DNA of 64,000 nt from Amycolatopsis arida (lineage in GTDB: Bacteria; Actinomycetota; Actinomycetes; Mycobacteriales; Pseudonocardiaceae), in contig NZ_FOWW01000003.1 in NCBI RefSeq assembly GCF_900115565.1, forward strand, positions 186,001-250,000. The letters are read 5' to 3'. The number at the start of each line of letters is the position of its first letter. Positions within the stretch are counted from its first letter, which is position 1. Under the pieces are notes generated by a model, which was not told the origin of the DNA, ran no database searches, and worked only from the letters and a program-made list of their open reading frames with translations. This document shows positions 17,812 to 26,808 of this stretch, piece by piece. Both the position numbers and the translations under genes were made by a program.

Positions 17812-18711
17812 CTAGGCCGGCACGACGAACAGGCTCGCCGATGTCGCCAGCGCGAGCAGCGCGACGCCGAGCAGGCCCGCCGGCGTCACTGACCGCGCCG
17901 GGTGCCGCAGCCGGTGGATGCGGGCCGCCAGCGCGCGGTCCGTCGCGGCGAGCGCGCCGGTCGGGGCCGCACCCGGCCCGCTGGCCGCGAACCGCTCCAG
18001 CGCGCTGGCCAGCGGCTCCCGCCCGTGCTGGCGGGCCGCGCGGTCGTCGGCGCACATCTCGACCAGCATCTGGATGGAGGCACAGATCCGCTCGAGCACC
18101 CGCACCCTGGCGGCCAGCGCGGAGAACGGCGCGAGCACGAGGTCGTGCCGCTCCCTGGCGTGCGCCCGCTCGTGCGCGAGGACGGCGGCCAGCTCGACGT
18201 CGGTGAGCAACCGGCGGGCGCCGGCGCTGACCACGATCCGCGGGTGCCGGCCGGGCACGCAGTAGGCCACCGCCGCCGGGTGGTCCACCACCAGCGCGTC
18301 CTGCTCCGCGCTCGCCACGATGTCGAGCAGCGTCCGGTGCCGGGACCGCGCCCGCGCGGTGCGCACCAGGGACACCGCCTGGTTGCCGGCCAGCCAGCCG
18401 GCCAGGGCGAGCCCGGCGGCCACCGCCGCGAGCCGCACCGGCCCGAGTACCTCGACCGCGCGACCGTCCCGCACGGCCGCGACCAGCTCGCCGAGCCCCG
18501 GCAGCACGCCGCGGCCGAAGGGCGCGAGGCCGGCGCCGAGCAGTGTGCCGACCACCGACAGCACCACGGTCAGCCCCACGACCTGCCACAGCACCAGCGC
18601 GGTACGCGGGCACGCGTGCGGCCAGCCGCCCGCCCGGCCCCGCCACAGCAGCCACAGCACCACCGCCGCGGCCAGCACGAACGCGCCGAGATGGTGCAGC
18701 ACGAAGGTCAT
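17812..18711 (-). CDS. M56 family (BlaR-type) membrane metalloprotease
   Basis: A 299-aa protein with about four membrane helices (near the N-terminus, 35-55, 95-115 and the C-terminus) and a zinc protease motif HERAH inside LAAVLAHERAHARERHD. Family members cleave the BlaI repressor after sensing a signal. There is no extracellular penicillin-binding domain, so the signal need not be a beta-lactam. The ATG at 18711 overlaps the blaI-type stop (ATGA). It resembles the mycobacterial Rv1845c partner of BlaI. Confidence 0.87.
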   Translation of the reverse strand: MTFVLHHLGAFVLAAAVVLWLLWRGRAGGWPHACPRTALVLWQVVGLTVVLSVVGTLLGAGLAPFGRGVLPGLGELVAAVRDGRAVEVLGPVRLAAVAAGLALAGWLAGNQAVSLVRTARARSRHRTLLDIVASAEQDALVVDHPAAVAYCVPGRHPRIVVSAGARRLLTDVELAAVLAHERAHARERHDLVLAPFSALAARVRVLERICASIQMLVEMCADDRAARQHGREPLASALERFAASGPGAAPTGALAATDRALAARIHRLRHPARSVTPAGLLGVALLALATSASLFVVPA

Positions 18712-19154
18712 GACCGCCCCGGCTCCGTTCCCGGCTCGCCGGCCGACCCACCCGGCCCGTCCGCCCGCGGGTCGGGCACGGGGTCCACGGTGGGCGCGGT
18801 CCCGGTGGGCGGCTCGACGAGCGCCGCTCGCAGCGCCGCCGCCTCGTCGCTGCTCACCGAGTGGGCGAACCGGACCAGCGCCGACCCGCGGTCGCCGGTG
18901 AGCGCCAGCGCCTCCAGCATCAGCTCGGCCACGTAATCCTCCCGGCTGGCCGCCGGCGCGTATCGCCAGGCCCGGCCGGCGCGCTCGCGCCGCACGACCT
19001 TCTTCCCGGCCAACCGGGTGAGTACGGTCATCACGGTCGTGTAGGCCAGATCGCGGTCGGCGAGCCGCTCGTGCACGGCGCGCACGGTCATCGGCTCGTC
19101 GTGCGCCCAGAGGACGTCCATCACCGCCCGCTCGAGCTCACCGAGTCTGCCCAC
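18708..19154 (-). CDS. BlaI/MecI-family repressor
   Basis: A 148-aa winged-helix repressor. I choose the GTG at 19154, giving VGRLGELERAVMDVLW, the usual family start; AAGGGGCG lies upstream. The recognition helix region is YTTVMTVLTRLAGKKVV. The second half (residues 70-120) is the dimer domain that M56 proteases cut. A Pro/Gly-rich tail of about 25 residues follows. It would repress its own operon and distant targets. I did not find a clear operator copy immediately upstream of this start, only the one at 17790. Confidence 0.88.
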   Translation of the reverse strand: MGRLGELERAVMDVLWAHDEPMTVRAVHERLADRDLAYTTVMTVLTRLAGKKVVRRERAGRAWRYAPAASREDYVAELMLEALALTGDRGSALVRFAHSVSSDEAAALRAALVEPPTGTAPTVDPVPDPRADGPGGSAGEPGTEPGRS

Positions 19155-19284
19155 ACCCGCCCCTTGTCCTGCCTCGTCCACGTATCCATGGGCCGCACTC
19201 CTCCCACCTGCGCTCCTCCCTCGCTGGCGCTCGGTCGATGCTCGGTGGTCGTCGCGCGGCCGCACCATCTTCGCACTGGTGTCC

Positions 19285-19300
19285 ACCGACTCTCGTCGGT
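19285..19300 (-). terminator. Short hairpin after the PucR gene
   Basis: ACCGAC-TCTC-GTCGGT forms a 6-bp stem 12 bases beyond the stop of the minus-strand PucR gene. It is a weak but well-placed terminator candidate. Confidence 0.4.
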
Positions 19301-19311
19301 CGGGACCGGGG

Positions 19312-21009
19312 TCAGGCCCTGGCGGCCAGCAGCAGCTGCAGGTGGCAGAACAGGCGCTGGGCCGGGTCGGCCAGCTCGATCTCGCCCACGGCGGCGGCCC
19401 TGCGGACGCGGTACCGCAGCGTGTTCGGGTGGACGTGCACCGCGGCGGCCGCGGACCGGACGTCGCCCAGCGCGTCGAGGTAGGCCAGCAGCGAGGGCGC
19501 CAGCTCGGTACCGTGCTCGGCGTCGTGCGCGGTGAGCGCGGCGACCCCGGGGTCGCGCAGGTCCGGCCGGTCGGCCAGCAGGGCCAGCGTCTCGCCGAGC
19601 AGCACCTCGGCGCGCAGGTCGGCGATCGTGGCCACCCGCCCACCCGTCTCCCCCCACGGCCCAAATGGAGACGCTGTGCGCCACCGTGCTCGATCCCGGC
19701 CCATGACGTCGAGCACCCGGTCGGCGTCGGCGCGCGACTCGGGGACCTCGCCGAGCGTGCCGACCGGCGCGCCGATCCCGGCCCGCACCGGCCCGCCGGT
19801 CCGGCGGCGGAGCACGTCCACCACCTCCTCGGCGAGAGCGGTGAGCGCGGGCTCCACCCGCCGCGCCGGCACGTCCGGCAGCACCGCGTACACCCGCCGG
19901 CCGAGCGCGCCGACCAGCGCGGCCCGCCGGTACGCCGCCGCGTGCACCGCCACCACGTTCAGCGTCTCCACCCGGTGCAGCTCGCCGGCGGACTGGTCCG
20001 GCCCGGCCGGTCCGCCGAACGCCACCACCACCGCCGGCGCGCCGGGGTCGAGGCCGAGCTGCCCGGCGACCAGGTCCGCGCTGGCCTGCCCGGCGAGCAG
20101 CGCGGCGGCCAGGTCGCGCCGGTGCCGGCCGGGAGCCAGCTCGACACGGTGCCGCAGCAGGTAGCCGGCGGCCGTCCGCGCCGCACCGAGCAGCACGCTC
20201 TCCGCCCGCTCGGCGAACGCCTCGCGGCCCTCCTGCACCCAGATCACGCCGAGGTGGTGCGCCCCGGCGCGGATGCCTACGGCCAGCCTGCGCCGGATGC
20301 CGTGCTCGGGGTGCTCGGCGACGTGCACCACTTCCTCGCCGGCGCGCAGCCGCTGGTACACGCCCCACCGGCGGAGCATCGCGAGGTAGCTCTCCGGGCC
20401 GCGCCAGCCGAGGATGGACAGCCGGCGCAGCTCGTCCACCTCGTGCTCGTCGGAGCGGGAGTAGGCGAGCACGCGGTTGCCGGCGTCCTCGATGCTCACG
20501 ATGCCGCCGGTGAGCACGGCGACCGTCTGCGCCAGGGCGAACAGGTCGGCGGGATCGTCGGCGCCGGCCTGCCCCGCGGCCAGCTCAGCGCCCTCCAGCA
20601 CCTCCCGGACCAGGGTCTCCAGCTGCTCCCAGCGCACCTTCGGCCGCACCGCGAGCAGCGCGACACCGACGTCGGCGGCCGCCGCGCGCAGGGTGGCGAC
20701 GTCGCCGTCCCGGTCGACCTTCACCGCGACGGCCGTGGCCCCACCGGCCGCGGCCGCGCGGACCGGCCGGACCGCGGCGCGACCCCTGGCGCCGACGACG
20801 AGGACCAGCTCGTCCGGATAGCCACCGGCCGCGTCGTCCGGGTCGAGGATGGCCACGCCGCGCACCGGCGCGTCCAGGCCGGAGGCGGGGACGTCCAGGT
20901 CGACCAGCGGCTCGCCGACGGCCACCAGCAGCTGGCGCAGGGTCGTGCCGCGCGCCTCCCGCTGGTCTGCCCACTGGCCAGCGCGCTCGTTGTCCGATCG
21001 ACCAACCAT
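19312..21009 (-). CDS. PucR/CdaR-family regulator of proline catabolism
   Basis: A 565-aa regulator with an N-terminal GAF-like sensory part, a central GGDEF-like nucleotide-cyclase-derived fold and a C-terminal PucR helix-turn-helix (HPNTLRYRV near residue 530). It is divergent from pruA and the proline dehydrogenase gene, and PucR-type activators of this layout (PruR/PutR) induce those genes in response to proline. ATG at 21009 and GTG at 21012 are both possible. One arm of an 11-bp inverted repeat lies inside its first codons, which suggests autoregulation. Confidence 0.87.
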   Translation of the reverse strand: MVGRSDNERAGQWADQREARGTTLRQLLVAVGEPLVDLDVPASGLDAPVRGVAILDPDDAAGGYPDELVLVVGARGRAAVRPVRAAAAGGATAVAVKVDRDGDVATLRAAAADVGVALLAVRPKVRWEQLETLVREVLEGAELAAGQAGADDPADLFALAQTVAVLTGGIVSIEDAGNRVLAYSRSDEHEVDELRRLSILGWRGPESYLAMLRRWGVYQRLRAGEEVVHVAEHPEHGIRRRLAVGIRAGAHHLGVIWVQEGREAFAERAESVLLGAARTAAGYLLRHRVELAPGRHRRDLAAALLAGQASADLVAGQLGLDPGAPAVVVAFGGPAGPDQSAGELHRVETLNVVAVHAAAYRRAALVGALGRRVYAVLPDVPARRVEPALTALAEEVVDVLRRRTGGPVRAGIGAPVGTLGEVPESRADADRVLDVMGRDRARWRTASPFGPWGETGGRVATIADLRAEVLLGETLALLADRPDLRDPGVAALTAHDAEHGTELAPSLLAYLDALGDVRSAAAAVHVHPNTLRYRVRRAAAVGEIELADPAQRLFCHLQLLLAARA

Positions 21010-21037
21010 CACCCCGAAACATTAGCCGATCGGACAA
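20990..21037. promoter_or_regulatory. Inverted repeat between PucR gene and pruA
   Basis: TTGTCCGATCG (20990-21000) and CGATCGGACAA (21027-21037) are perfect 11-bp complements 26 bases apart. They flank the PucR start and lie about 65-110 bases before pruA. They are a likely binding site for the PucR protein controlling both directions. Confidence 0.6.
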
Positions 21038-21101
21038 GCCGGCGCGGTGCGGCGCTGCCTAGCGTGAGCGGGAACGACCCGCTGGCGGAAAGGCATCCCG
21101 A

Positions 21102-22727
21102 ATGGACGCGATCACCACCACGCCCACCCCGCGCAACGAGCCCGTGCGGGACTACGCCCCCGGCTCCCCCGAGCGGGCGAGCCTGGCGGCGGCGCTGACC
21201 GAGCTGGCCGGCCGGCGGCACGAGCTCACCCTCACCATCGACGGTGAGCAGCGGATGGGTGGCGGCCGGGAGATCGACGTCGTGCAGCCACACCGGCACG
21301 GGCACGTGCTGGGCACCCTGCGCAACGCGACCCAGGAGGACGCGAAGGCCGCGATCGAGGCGGCGCTGCGGGCCGGCCGGGAGTGGCGGCGCATGCCGTT
21401 CGACGAGCGGGCCGCGGTGCTGCTGCGCGCGGCCGACCTGCTCTCCGGCCCGTGGCGGGACACCCTCAACGCCGCCACCATGCTCGGCCAGTCGAAGACC
21501 GTCGTGCAGGCCGAGATCGACTCCGCGTGCGAGCTGGCCGACTTCTGGCGGTTCAACGTGCACTACGCGCGGCGGATCCACGAGGAGCAGCCGAACAGCG
21601 CGCCGGGCACCTGGAACCGGCTGGACTACCGGCCGCTGGAGGGCTTCGTCTACGCGATCACGCCGTTCAACTTCACCGCGATCGCCGGGAACCTGCCCAC
21701 CGCGCCCGCGCTGATGGGCAACGCCGTGGTGTGGAAGCCGTCGCCGACGCAGACGCTGGCCGCGCACCTCACCATGCGGCTGCTCGAGGAGGCCGGCCTG
21801 CCGCCGGGGGTGATCAACCTGGTCACCGGCGACGGGCTCGCCGTGTCCGAGGTGGCGCTGGCCGACCCGGCGTTGGCCGGGCTGCACTTCACCGGCTCGT
21901 CGCGGACCTTCCAGCACCTGTGGGCCACCGTGGGCGCCAACATCGCCACCTACCGCACCTATCCCCGGCTGGTCGGCGAGACCGGCGGCAAGGACTTCGT
22001 GCTCGCCCACCCCAGCGCCGACCTCGACGTGCTGCGCACCGCGCTGGTCCGCGGCGCCTTCGAGTACCAGGGGCAGAAGTGCTCCGCGGCGTCGCGGGCG
22101 TTCGTCCCGCGCTCGGTGTGGACCCGGCTCCGCGACGACCTGGTGTCCGAAGTGGAGTCGCTGGCGATGGGCGATGTCACCGACTTCCGCAACTTCCTCG
22201 GCGCGGTGATCGACCGGCGCAGCTTCGACCGGCTGGTCGCCGTGCAGCGACAGGCGCACGAGGACCCGACGCTGAAGGTCGTCGCCGGCGGCACCGCCGA
22301 CGGCGACGAGGGCTACTTCGTTCGGCCCACCGTCGTGGTCGGCAGCGACCCGACGCACGAGGTGTTCACCACCGAGTTCTTCGGCCCCTTCCTGGCCGTG
22401 CACGTCTACGACGACGCCGACTTCGACCGGGTGCTGGAGAAGGTCGACAGCGGCGCCGCGTACGGGCTGACCGGCGCGGTGATCGCCACCGACAGGACGG
22501 CGATCACGCGAGCCAGCGAGGCACTGCGGTTCACCGCTGGCAACTTCTACGTCAACGACAAGCCGACCGGCGCGGTCGTCGGGCAGCAGCCGTTCGGCGG
22601 CGCCAGGGCGTCCGGCACCAACGACAAGGCCGGCTCGATCTACAACCTGCTGCGCTGGGTCAGCCCGCGCACGATCAAGGAGACCTTCGTCCCGCCGGTG
22701 TCCACCGGCTACCCGCACCAGCAGTAG
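21102..22727 (+). CDS. pruA: 1-pyrroline-5-carboxylate dehydrogenase
   Basis: A 541-aa aldehyde dehydrogenase that oxidises glutamate semialdehyde (P5C) to glutamate with NAD+, the second step of proline use. The nucleophile is in GQKCSAASR (Cys near 327) and the general base Glu in GETGGKD (near 292). The length is that of stand-alone RocA/PruA. AAAGG lies upstream of the ATG. It is 12 bases upstream of proline dehydrogenase, so the pathway order is reversed but co-transcribed. Confidence 0.95.
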   Translation: MDAITTTPTPRNEPVRDYAPGSPERASLAAALTELAGRRHELTLTIDGEQRMGGGREIDVVQPHRHGHVLGTLRNATQEDAKAAIEAALRAGREWRRMPFDERAAVLLRAADLLSGPWRDTLNAATMLGQSKTVVQAEIDSACELADFWRFNVHYARRIHEEQPNSAPGTWNRLDYRPLEGFVYAITPFNFTAIAGNLPTAPALMGNAVVWKPSPTQTLAAHLTMRLLEEAGLPPGVINLVTGDGLAVSEVALADPALAGLHFTGSSRTFQHLWATVGANIATYRTYPRLVGETGGKDFVLAHPSADLDVLRTALVRGAFEYQGQKCSAASRAFVPRSVWTRLRDDLVSEVESLAMGDVTDFRNFLGAVIDRRSFDRLVAVQRQAHEDPTLKVVAGGTADGDEGYFVRPTVVVGSDPTHEVFTTEFFGPFLAVHVYDDADFDRVLEKVDSGAAYGLTGAVIATDRTAITRASEALRFTAGNFYVNDKPTGAVVGQQPFGGARASGTNDKAGSIYNLLRWVSPRTIKETFVPPVSTGYPHQQ

Positions 22728-22739
22728 GGGAGTCCCGCC

Positions 22740-23681
22740 ATGCTCCTGTCGCCCCAGCTCCGTTCCGCCCTGCTCGCCGCGGCCGGGTCGCCGACGTGCC
22801 GGTCCCTGGTCGAGAACACGGGTGCGCTGCGGCCGATCGTCGACCGCTTCGTGGCCGCCCCGGACGTCGACGGCGCGGTCCGGGTGGCCGCCGAGCTCGC
22901 CACCGACCGGCTGGTGTCACTGGACCACCTCGGGGAGGACACCACCGACCGGGACCGGGCCGACGCGACCGTCGACGCCTACCGCGAGCTGCTGACCCGG
23001 CTCGGCGGGGCGGGGCTGGCCGACCGGGCCGAGGTCTCGGTGAAGCTGTCCGCGCTCGGCCGGGCGCTGCCGGTGGACGGGGAGAAGATCGCGCTGGACA
23101 ACGCGCGGCGGGTCTGCGCGGCCGCGGCCGAGGTGGGCACCGCGGTGACCGTGGACATGGAGGACCACACCACCACCGACGTCACCCTCGCCATCGTCCG
23201 CGACCTGCGGGTGGACTTCCCGGAGACGGGCGCCGTGGTGCAGGCGTACCTGCGGCGCACCGAGGCCGACTGCGCCGACCTCGCCGGGCCAGGGTCGCGG
23301 GTACGGCTGTGCAAGGGCGCCTACGCCGAGCCGCGCTCGGTGGCGTTCACCGAGAAGGCCGACGTGGACGCCTCCTACGTGCGCTGCCTCAGGGTGTTGA
23401 TGGCCGGCGAGGGCTACCCGATGGTCGCCACGCACGACCACCGGCTGGTGGAGATCGCCGAGCATCTCGCGCTGCGCGCCGGCCGCACCAACGCCAGCTA
23501 CGAGCTGCAGATGCTGTACGGGGTGCGGCCGCGGCTGCAGGAGGCACTCGCCGCGCGCGGGCTGCGGATGCGGGTGTACGTGCCCTACGGCGGCGAGTGG
23601 TACCCCTACTTCACGCGCCGGCTCGCCGAGCGCCCGGCCAACCTGGCCTTCTTCGCCCGCTCCCTCGTCGGCCGCACCTGA
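22740..23681 (+). CDS. Proline dehydrogenase
   Basis: A 313-aa FAD-dependent monofunctional proline dehydrogenase, oxidising proline to P5C at the membrane and passing electrons to the respiratory chain. The (beta/alpha)8 barrel carries the usual motifs: VSVKLSALG, DMEDHTTTD, RLCKGAYAEP and YVPYGGEWYPYFTRRL near the end. GGGGAG precedes the ATG. It forms an operon with pruA. Its stop is 3 bases from the stop of the convergent Cys-rich gene. Confidence 0.95.
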   Translation: MLLSPQLRSALLAAAGSPTCRSLVENTGALRPIVDRFVAAPDVDGAVRVAAELATDRLVSLDHLGEDTTDRDRADATVDAYRELLTRLGGAGLADRAEVSVKLSALGRALPVDGEKIALDNARRVCAAAAEVGTAVTVDMEDHTTTDVTLAIVRDLRVDFPETGAVVQAYLRRTEADCADLAGPGSRVRLCKGAYAEPRSVAFTEKADVDASYVRCLRVLMAGEGYPMVATHDHRLVEIAEHLALRAGRTNASYELQMLYGVRPRLQEALAARGLRMRVYVPYGGEWYPYFTRRLAERPANLAFFARSLVGRT

Positions 23682-23684
23682 GCC

Positions 23685-23936
23685 TCAGCTGGTGGTCACC
23701 GCGTCGCGGATCTCGCGGCTGCCGACCGTGCTGTTGCGGGCGCAGTGCGCGCAGCAGAAGAAGTGGCCGTCGACCTGCACCCCGTGGCCGACCACCCGGC
23801 ACTGGCAGTGCTCGCAGATCGGGGCGAGCTGGTGGATGGCGCACTCGAACGAGTCGAAGGTGTGCGCGGCGCCGTCCCTGGTGCGCACCTCGAAGGCGAG
23901 GTCGTACTCGTTGCCGCAGACTTCACAGGTACCCAT
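23685..23936 (-). CDS. Small Cys-rich, metal-binding protein
   Basis: An 83-aa protein with nine Cys in paired groups: CEVC at residues 4-7, a single Cys near 32, CEHCQC near 41-46, and CCAHC near 59-63. The spacing suggests two small zinc or copper sites (a TRASH or metallothionein-like fold). GGGAGG lies 10 bases before the ATG. It shares no strand with neighbours on its 3' side and precedes a crotonase gene on the same strand by its upstream end. The function is not known. Confidence 0.8.
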   Translation of the reverse strand: MGTCEVCGNEYDLAFEVRTRDGAAHTFDSFECAIHQLAPICEHCQCRVVGHGVQVDGHFFCCAHCARNSTVGSREIRDAVTTS

Positions 23937-24012
23937 AGTCGGTTGCCTCCCTGCCTCGGGCGGGTCCAGCCGGATGCACGGATAGGCATTCCCGCATGGG
24001 TGGGCGCCAAAC

Positions 24013-24801
24013 TCACCGTCCGGTGAACCGGGCCTCCCTGCGCTCCACGAAGCTCCGCACGCCCTCCTCGGCGTCCTCGCTGCCGAGGATGCCCGGCAGC
24101 AGGCCGCGCAGGTGCTCCGCGGCGGCCCGCTCGGCGTCGGCGCGCAGCGCGACCCGCGCGTTGGCCAGGGTGCCCTGGACCCCCAGCGGCGCCTGGGCGG
24201 CGACCAGCCGGGCCAGCTCGACCGCCCGGTCGAGCTGGCGGCCGGCCGGGACGACCTCCTGGACCAGGCCGATCCGGTGCGCCTCGGCGGCGCCGAACTC
24301 CTCGCCGGTGAGCAGGAAGCGCATGGCGTTGCCCCAGCCGAGCTGGGCCGGGGCACGCAGGGTGGCGCCGCCGAAGGGCAGGATGCCGCGGCCGACCTCG
24401 AGCTGGCGGAACCGCACGTCGTCGGCCGCCACCACGATGTCGCTGGCCAGCGCGAGCTCGATGGACAGCGTGAAGGCGATGCCCTGCACGGCGAGCACGA
24501 CCGGCTTGCCCACCGGCTCCTTCCACAGCCCGAACGGGTCGTGCCGGCCGGCGCCGGAGAGCGCCTCGGGGCCGTGCTCGCTGACCGCGGGGAACACGTC
24601 GGCGAGGTCGAGCCCGGCGCAGAAGTGGTCGCCGTGGCCGAACACCACGCCGACCCTGGCCTCGGAGTCGTCGGCCAGCCGGTCGTAGGCCGCGCCGACC
24701 TCCTCGATCGTCCGCCGGTCCCACGCGTTGCGCTTCTCGGGTCGGTTGACCCCGATGAGCAGGACATGGCCGTCGCGCTCGACGCTGACCCGGTCGGACA
24801 T
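24013..24801 (-). CDS. Enoyl-CoA hydratase/isomerase (crotonase family)
   Basis: A 262-aa crotonase with the oxyanion-hole segments GDHFCAGLDL and AVQGIAFTLSIELAL. A Glu at the usual first catalytic place is present (RQLEVGRG). The second usual Glu position appears to be Arg, so hydratase activity is not assured. TAGGAG precedes the ATG at 24801. It is a single gene separated by 75 bases from the quinone oxidoreductase gene upstream. The acyl-CoA substrate cannot be predicted. Confidence 0.85.
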   Translation of the reverse strand: MSDRVSVERDGHVLLIGVNRPEKRNAWDRRTIEEVGAAYDRLADDSEARVGVVFGHGDHFCAGLDLADVFPAVSEHGPEALSGAGRHDPFGLWKEPVGKPVVLAVQGIAFTLSIELALASDIVVAADDVRFRQLEVGRGILPFGGATLRAPAQLGWGNAMRFLLTGEEFGAAEAHRIGLVQEVVPAGRQLDRAVELARLVAAQAPLGVQGTLANARVALRADAERAAAEHLRGLLPGILGSEDAEEGVRSFVERREARFTGR

Positions 24802-24875
24802 GGCGCTCCTAAGGCTACTGGTCGGTAACTTTCCCTTCACTGTAGCCGCGCGCCGGCCGACTTCGCCAGGCGCGG

Positions 24876-25865
24876 TCAGCGGGTGGGCACGAGGACGACC
24901 TTGCCGGCCGTGGCCCTCGACTCCAACGCTCGATGCGCGGCGGCCGCCTCGGCCAGCGGGAACGGCTCGTTGACCAGCGGCTCCCACTCGCCGGCGGCGA
25001 GCCCGGCCAGCGCCTCGGCGGCCATCGGGTACAGCCCGCCCGGCTGGCGCAGCAGCCGAGGGCCGATCGCCCACGACGCGGTGAGCCCGCGGGAGGCGAG
25101 GATGTCGGTGCTCACCTGGGTCGGCTCACCGGCGGACCAGCCGAACAGCAGGATCCGGCCGCCGACGCCGAGCAGCTCCAGGGCGAACCGGCCGACCGCG
25201 CCGCCGACGCCGTCGAGCACCACGGTCACCTCGCGATCGCCCAGCTCGGCGCGCACCGCGCCGGGCCACGCCGGGTCGGTGTAGTCGACGCCGACCACCC
25301 CGAGCTTGCGCACCAGGGCGACCTTGTCCTCGCCACCGGCGAGGCCGATCGCGGTGGCGCCGACGTTGCGGGCGTGCTGCACCAGCAGGCCGCCGATGCC
25401 GCCGGCGGCGGCCGGGACGAGGACCACGTCGGCGGCGGTGAGCTGGGCGAAGCGCAGGATGCCGACCGCCGTGCGGCCGGTGCCGACCATGGCCACGGCC
25501 GCGGTGAAGGGGACGTGGTCGGGCAACTCGTGCAGGGCGGCGACGTCGGCGACGGCGAGCTCGGCGTAGCCGCCGCTGCCACCGGGTCCGAGATGAACCA
25601 CGACACGCCGGCCCAGCCAGCGCTCCGGTACGCCGGGGCCGAGGGCGTCGACCACCCCGGCGACCTCGCGGCCCGGGGTCATCGGCAGCTCCGGCAGCGG
25701 GAACGGACCCCCGGACGTTCCCGAGCGGATGGTGGTGTCGAGGAGGTGCACCCCGGCCGCGGCGACGGCGACCCGGACCTGCCCCGCACCGGGGCTCGGG
25801 TCGGGCATCTCCTCGTAGCGGAGCTCCTCCGGCCCACCGAAGGCGTACTGGCGAATGGCGTGCAT
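24876..25865 (-). CDS. Zinc-free quinone oxidoreductase (MDR family)
   Basis: A 329-aa medium-chain reductase: N-terminal GroES-like half starting MHAIRQYAFGGPEEL, then an NADPH-binding Rossmann half with AAAGGIGGLLVQ. The Cys/His zinc ligands of alcohol dehydrogenases are absent, as in QOR enzymes. Such proteins reduce quinones or alpha,beta-enones with NADPH. The ATG at 25865 follows GGGAG. The 5' flank contains a 21-bp repeat array. Confidence 0.87.
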   Translation of the reverse strand: MHAIRQYAFGGPEELRYEEMPDPSPGAGQVRVAVAAAGVHLLDTTIRSGTSGGPFPLPELPMTPGREVAGVVDALGPGVPERWLGRRVVVHLGPGGSGGYAELAVADVAALHELPDHVPFTAAVAMVGTGRTAVGILRFAQLTAADVVLVPAAAGGIGGLLVQHARNVGATAIGLAGGEDKVALVRKLGVVGVDYTDPAWPGAVRAELGDREVTVVLDGVGGAVGRFALELLGVGGRILLFGWSAGEPTQVSTDILASRGLTASWAIGPRLLRQPGGLYPMAAEALAGLAAGEWEPLVNEPFPLAEAAAAHRALESRATAGKVVLVPTR

Positions 25866-25972
25866 GCGGTCTCCCGTGCTCGTCGCGTCGCGCGGCCCAT
25901 GGCCCGCTCGTGTCGCCCGCGACGCTATGACCTCGAGTTGACTGGATGTCAACGGCTCGGTGACGTTGCCGG

Positions 25973-26144
25973 CCAACACGACGACGGGGCGGGCAAACAC
26001 GCGGACACGGCAGGAGCTGTCGTGTCCGCGCGTCATGTACGGGTGTCGGCGCCGCGCGACGCGGACACGCGTGCACAGCGCGCGGACACGTGTGCACGGG
26101 GCGCGGACACGTGTGCACAGAGCGCGGACACATGTGTCGGCGGG
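25973..26144. repeat. 21-bp repeat array, GGACAC type, with hairpin
   Basis: Four units of 21 bases run from 26061 to 26144, each starting GCGGACAC and mostly continuing GTGTGCAC. Two further units of the CCAACAC/CAAACAC kind start at 25973. Between them a 10-bp stem (26000-26009 with 26021-26030) closes an 11-base loop. The array fills the gap between the quinone reductase start and the TetR stop. Its period equals that of the array at 7053-7136. Confidence 0.8.
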
Positions 26145-26150
26145 TCGTCC

Positions 26151-26756
26151 TCAGTGGACGGTCAGGGCCTGGTACACGCCGTCGATGGCGCGCAGGACCC
26201 GGCGGCGGGCCTTCTCGAGGTCCGGCTGCCCGGCGTCCAGCCAGGCCATGATCGCCTCGATGGCCACGGTGGTCGCGAGGCCGGCCGCCCAGTCGGCCCA
26301 CGCCTCGCTGTCGGCCTCGGCGGCCAGGTGCGGGCGCAGCGTCCTCGCCATGCCGGCCCGCAGCTGGTCGATGTCGCCGCGGAACTCGGGCTCCCGGACC
26401 GCGTGGTGGAACAGCAGCCGGAAGGCGTCCGGCTCGGCGGCGGCCCAGTCCATCATCGCCGGCACCGTCTCCTCGCTCAGCCCGCCCCGCGCCGTGGCCG
26501 CGGCGTGCAACCGCTCGGCCGCGCGGTCGATCACCGCCTGGTACAGCTCGGTCTTCGACGCGAAGTGCCGGTAGAGGATCATCCGGGTCACCCCGGCCTC
26601 GGCGGCGATGTCGTCCAGGCTCGTGGCGGTGAACCCGCCGGACCGGGCGAACGCCGTGGTCGCGGCGTCGAGGATCTGCTCGCGGCGCTCCGGCCGCCGC
26701 ATCCGCCGCACCGGCCGACCCTCCTGCCGTTCCTGCTCAGGACGCTGTACCGGCAT
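26151..26756 (-). CDS. TetR-family repressor of the adjacent exporter
   Basis: A 201-aa TetR protein. The N-terminal helix-turn-helix is ATSLDDIAAEAGVTRMILYRHF-like, with YRHF ending the recognition helix. The ligand domain follows from about residue 70. I use the ATG at 26756, after GGGAG; longer forms would run into the divergent promoter. It is divergent from an ABC exporter operon, with a dyad operator between them, and probably represses both until a drug-like ligand binds. Confidence 0.88.
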   Translation of the reverse strand: MPVQRPEQERQEGRPVRRMRRPERREQILDAATTAFARSGGFTATSLDDIAAEAGVTRMILYRHFASKTELYQAVIDRAAERLHAAATARGGLSEETVPAMMDWAAAEPDAFRLLFHHAVREPEFRGDIDQLRAGMARTLRPHLAAEADSEAWADWAAGLATTVAIEAIMAWLDAGQPDLEKARRRVLRAIDGVYQALTVH

Positions 26757-26808
26757 CGTCTCCCGATCGTCTGAGGGCGGGACGCGTCGAGTGTACGGAC
26801 CCCTTTTG

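Noticed and set aside
17812-18711. Beta-lactam sensor BlaR1
   Set aside because: The M56 protease lacks the C-terminal penicillin-binding domain, and no beta-lactamase gene is near.
25973-26144. CRISPR-like repeats
   Set aside because: The 21-base units are contiguous and degenerate, without unique spacers between them.
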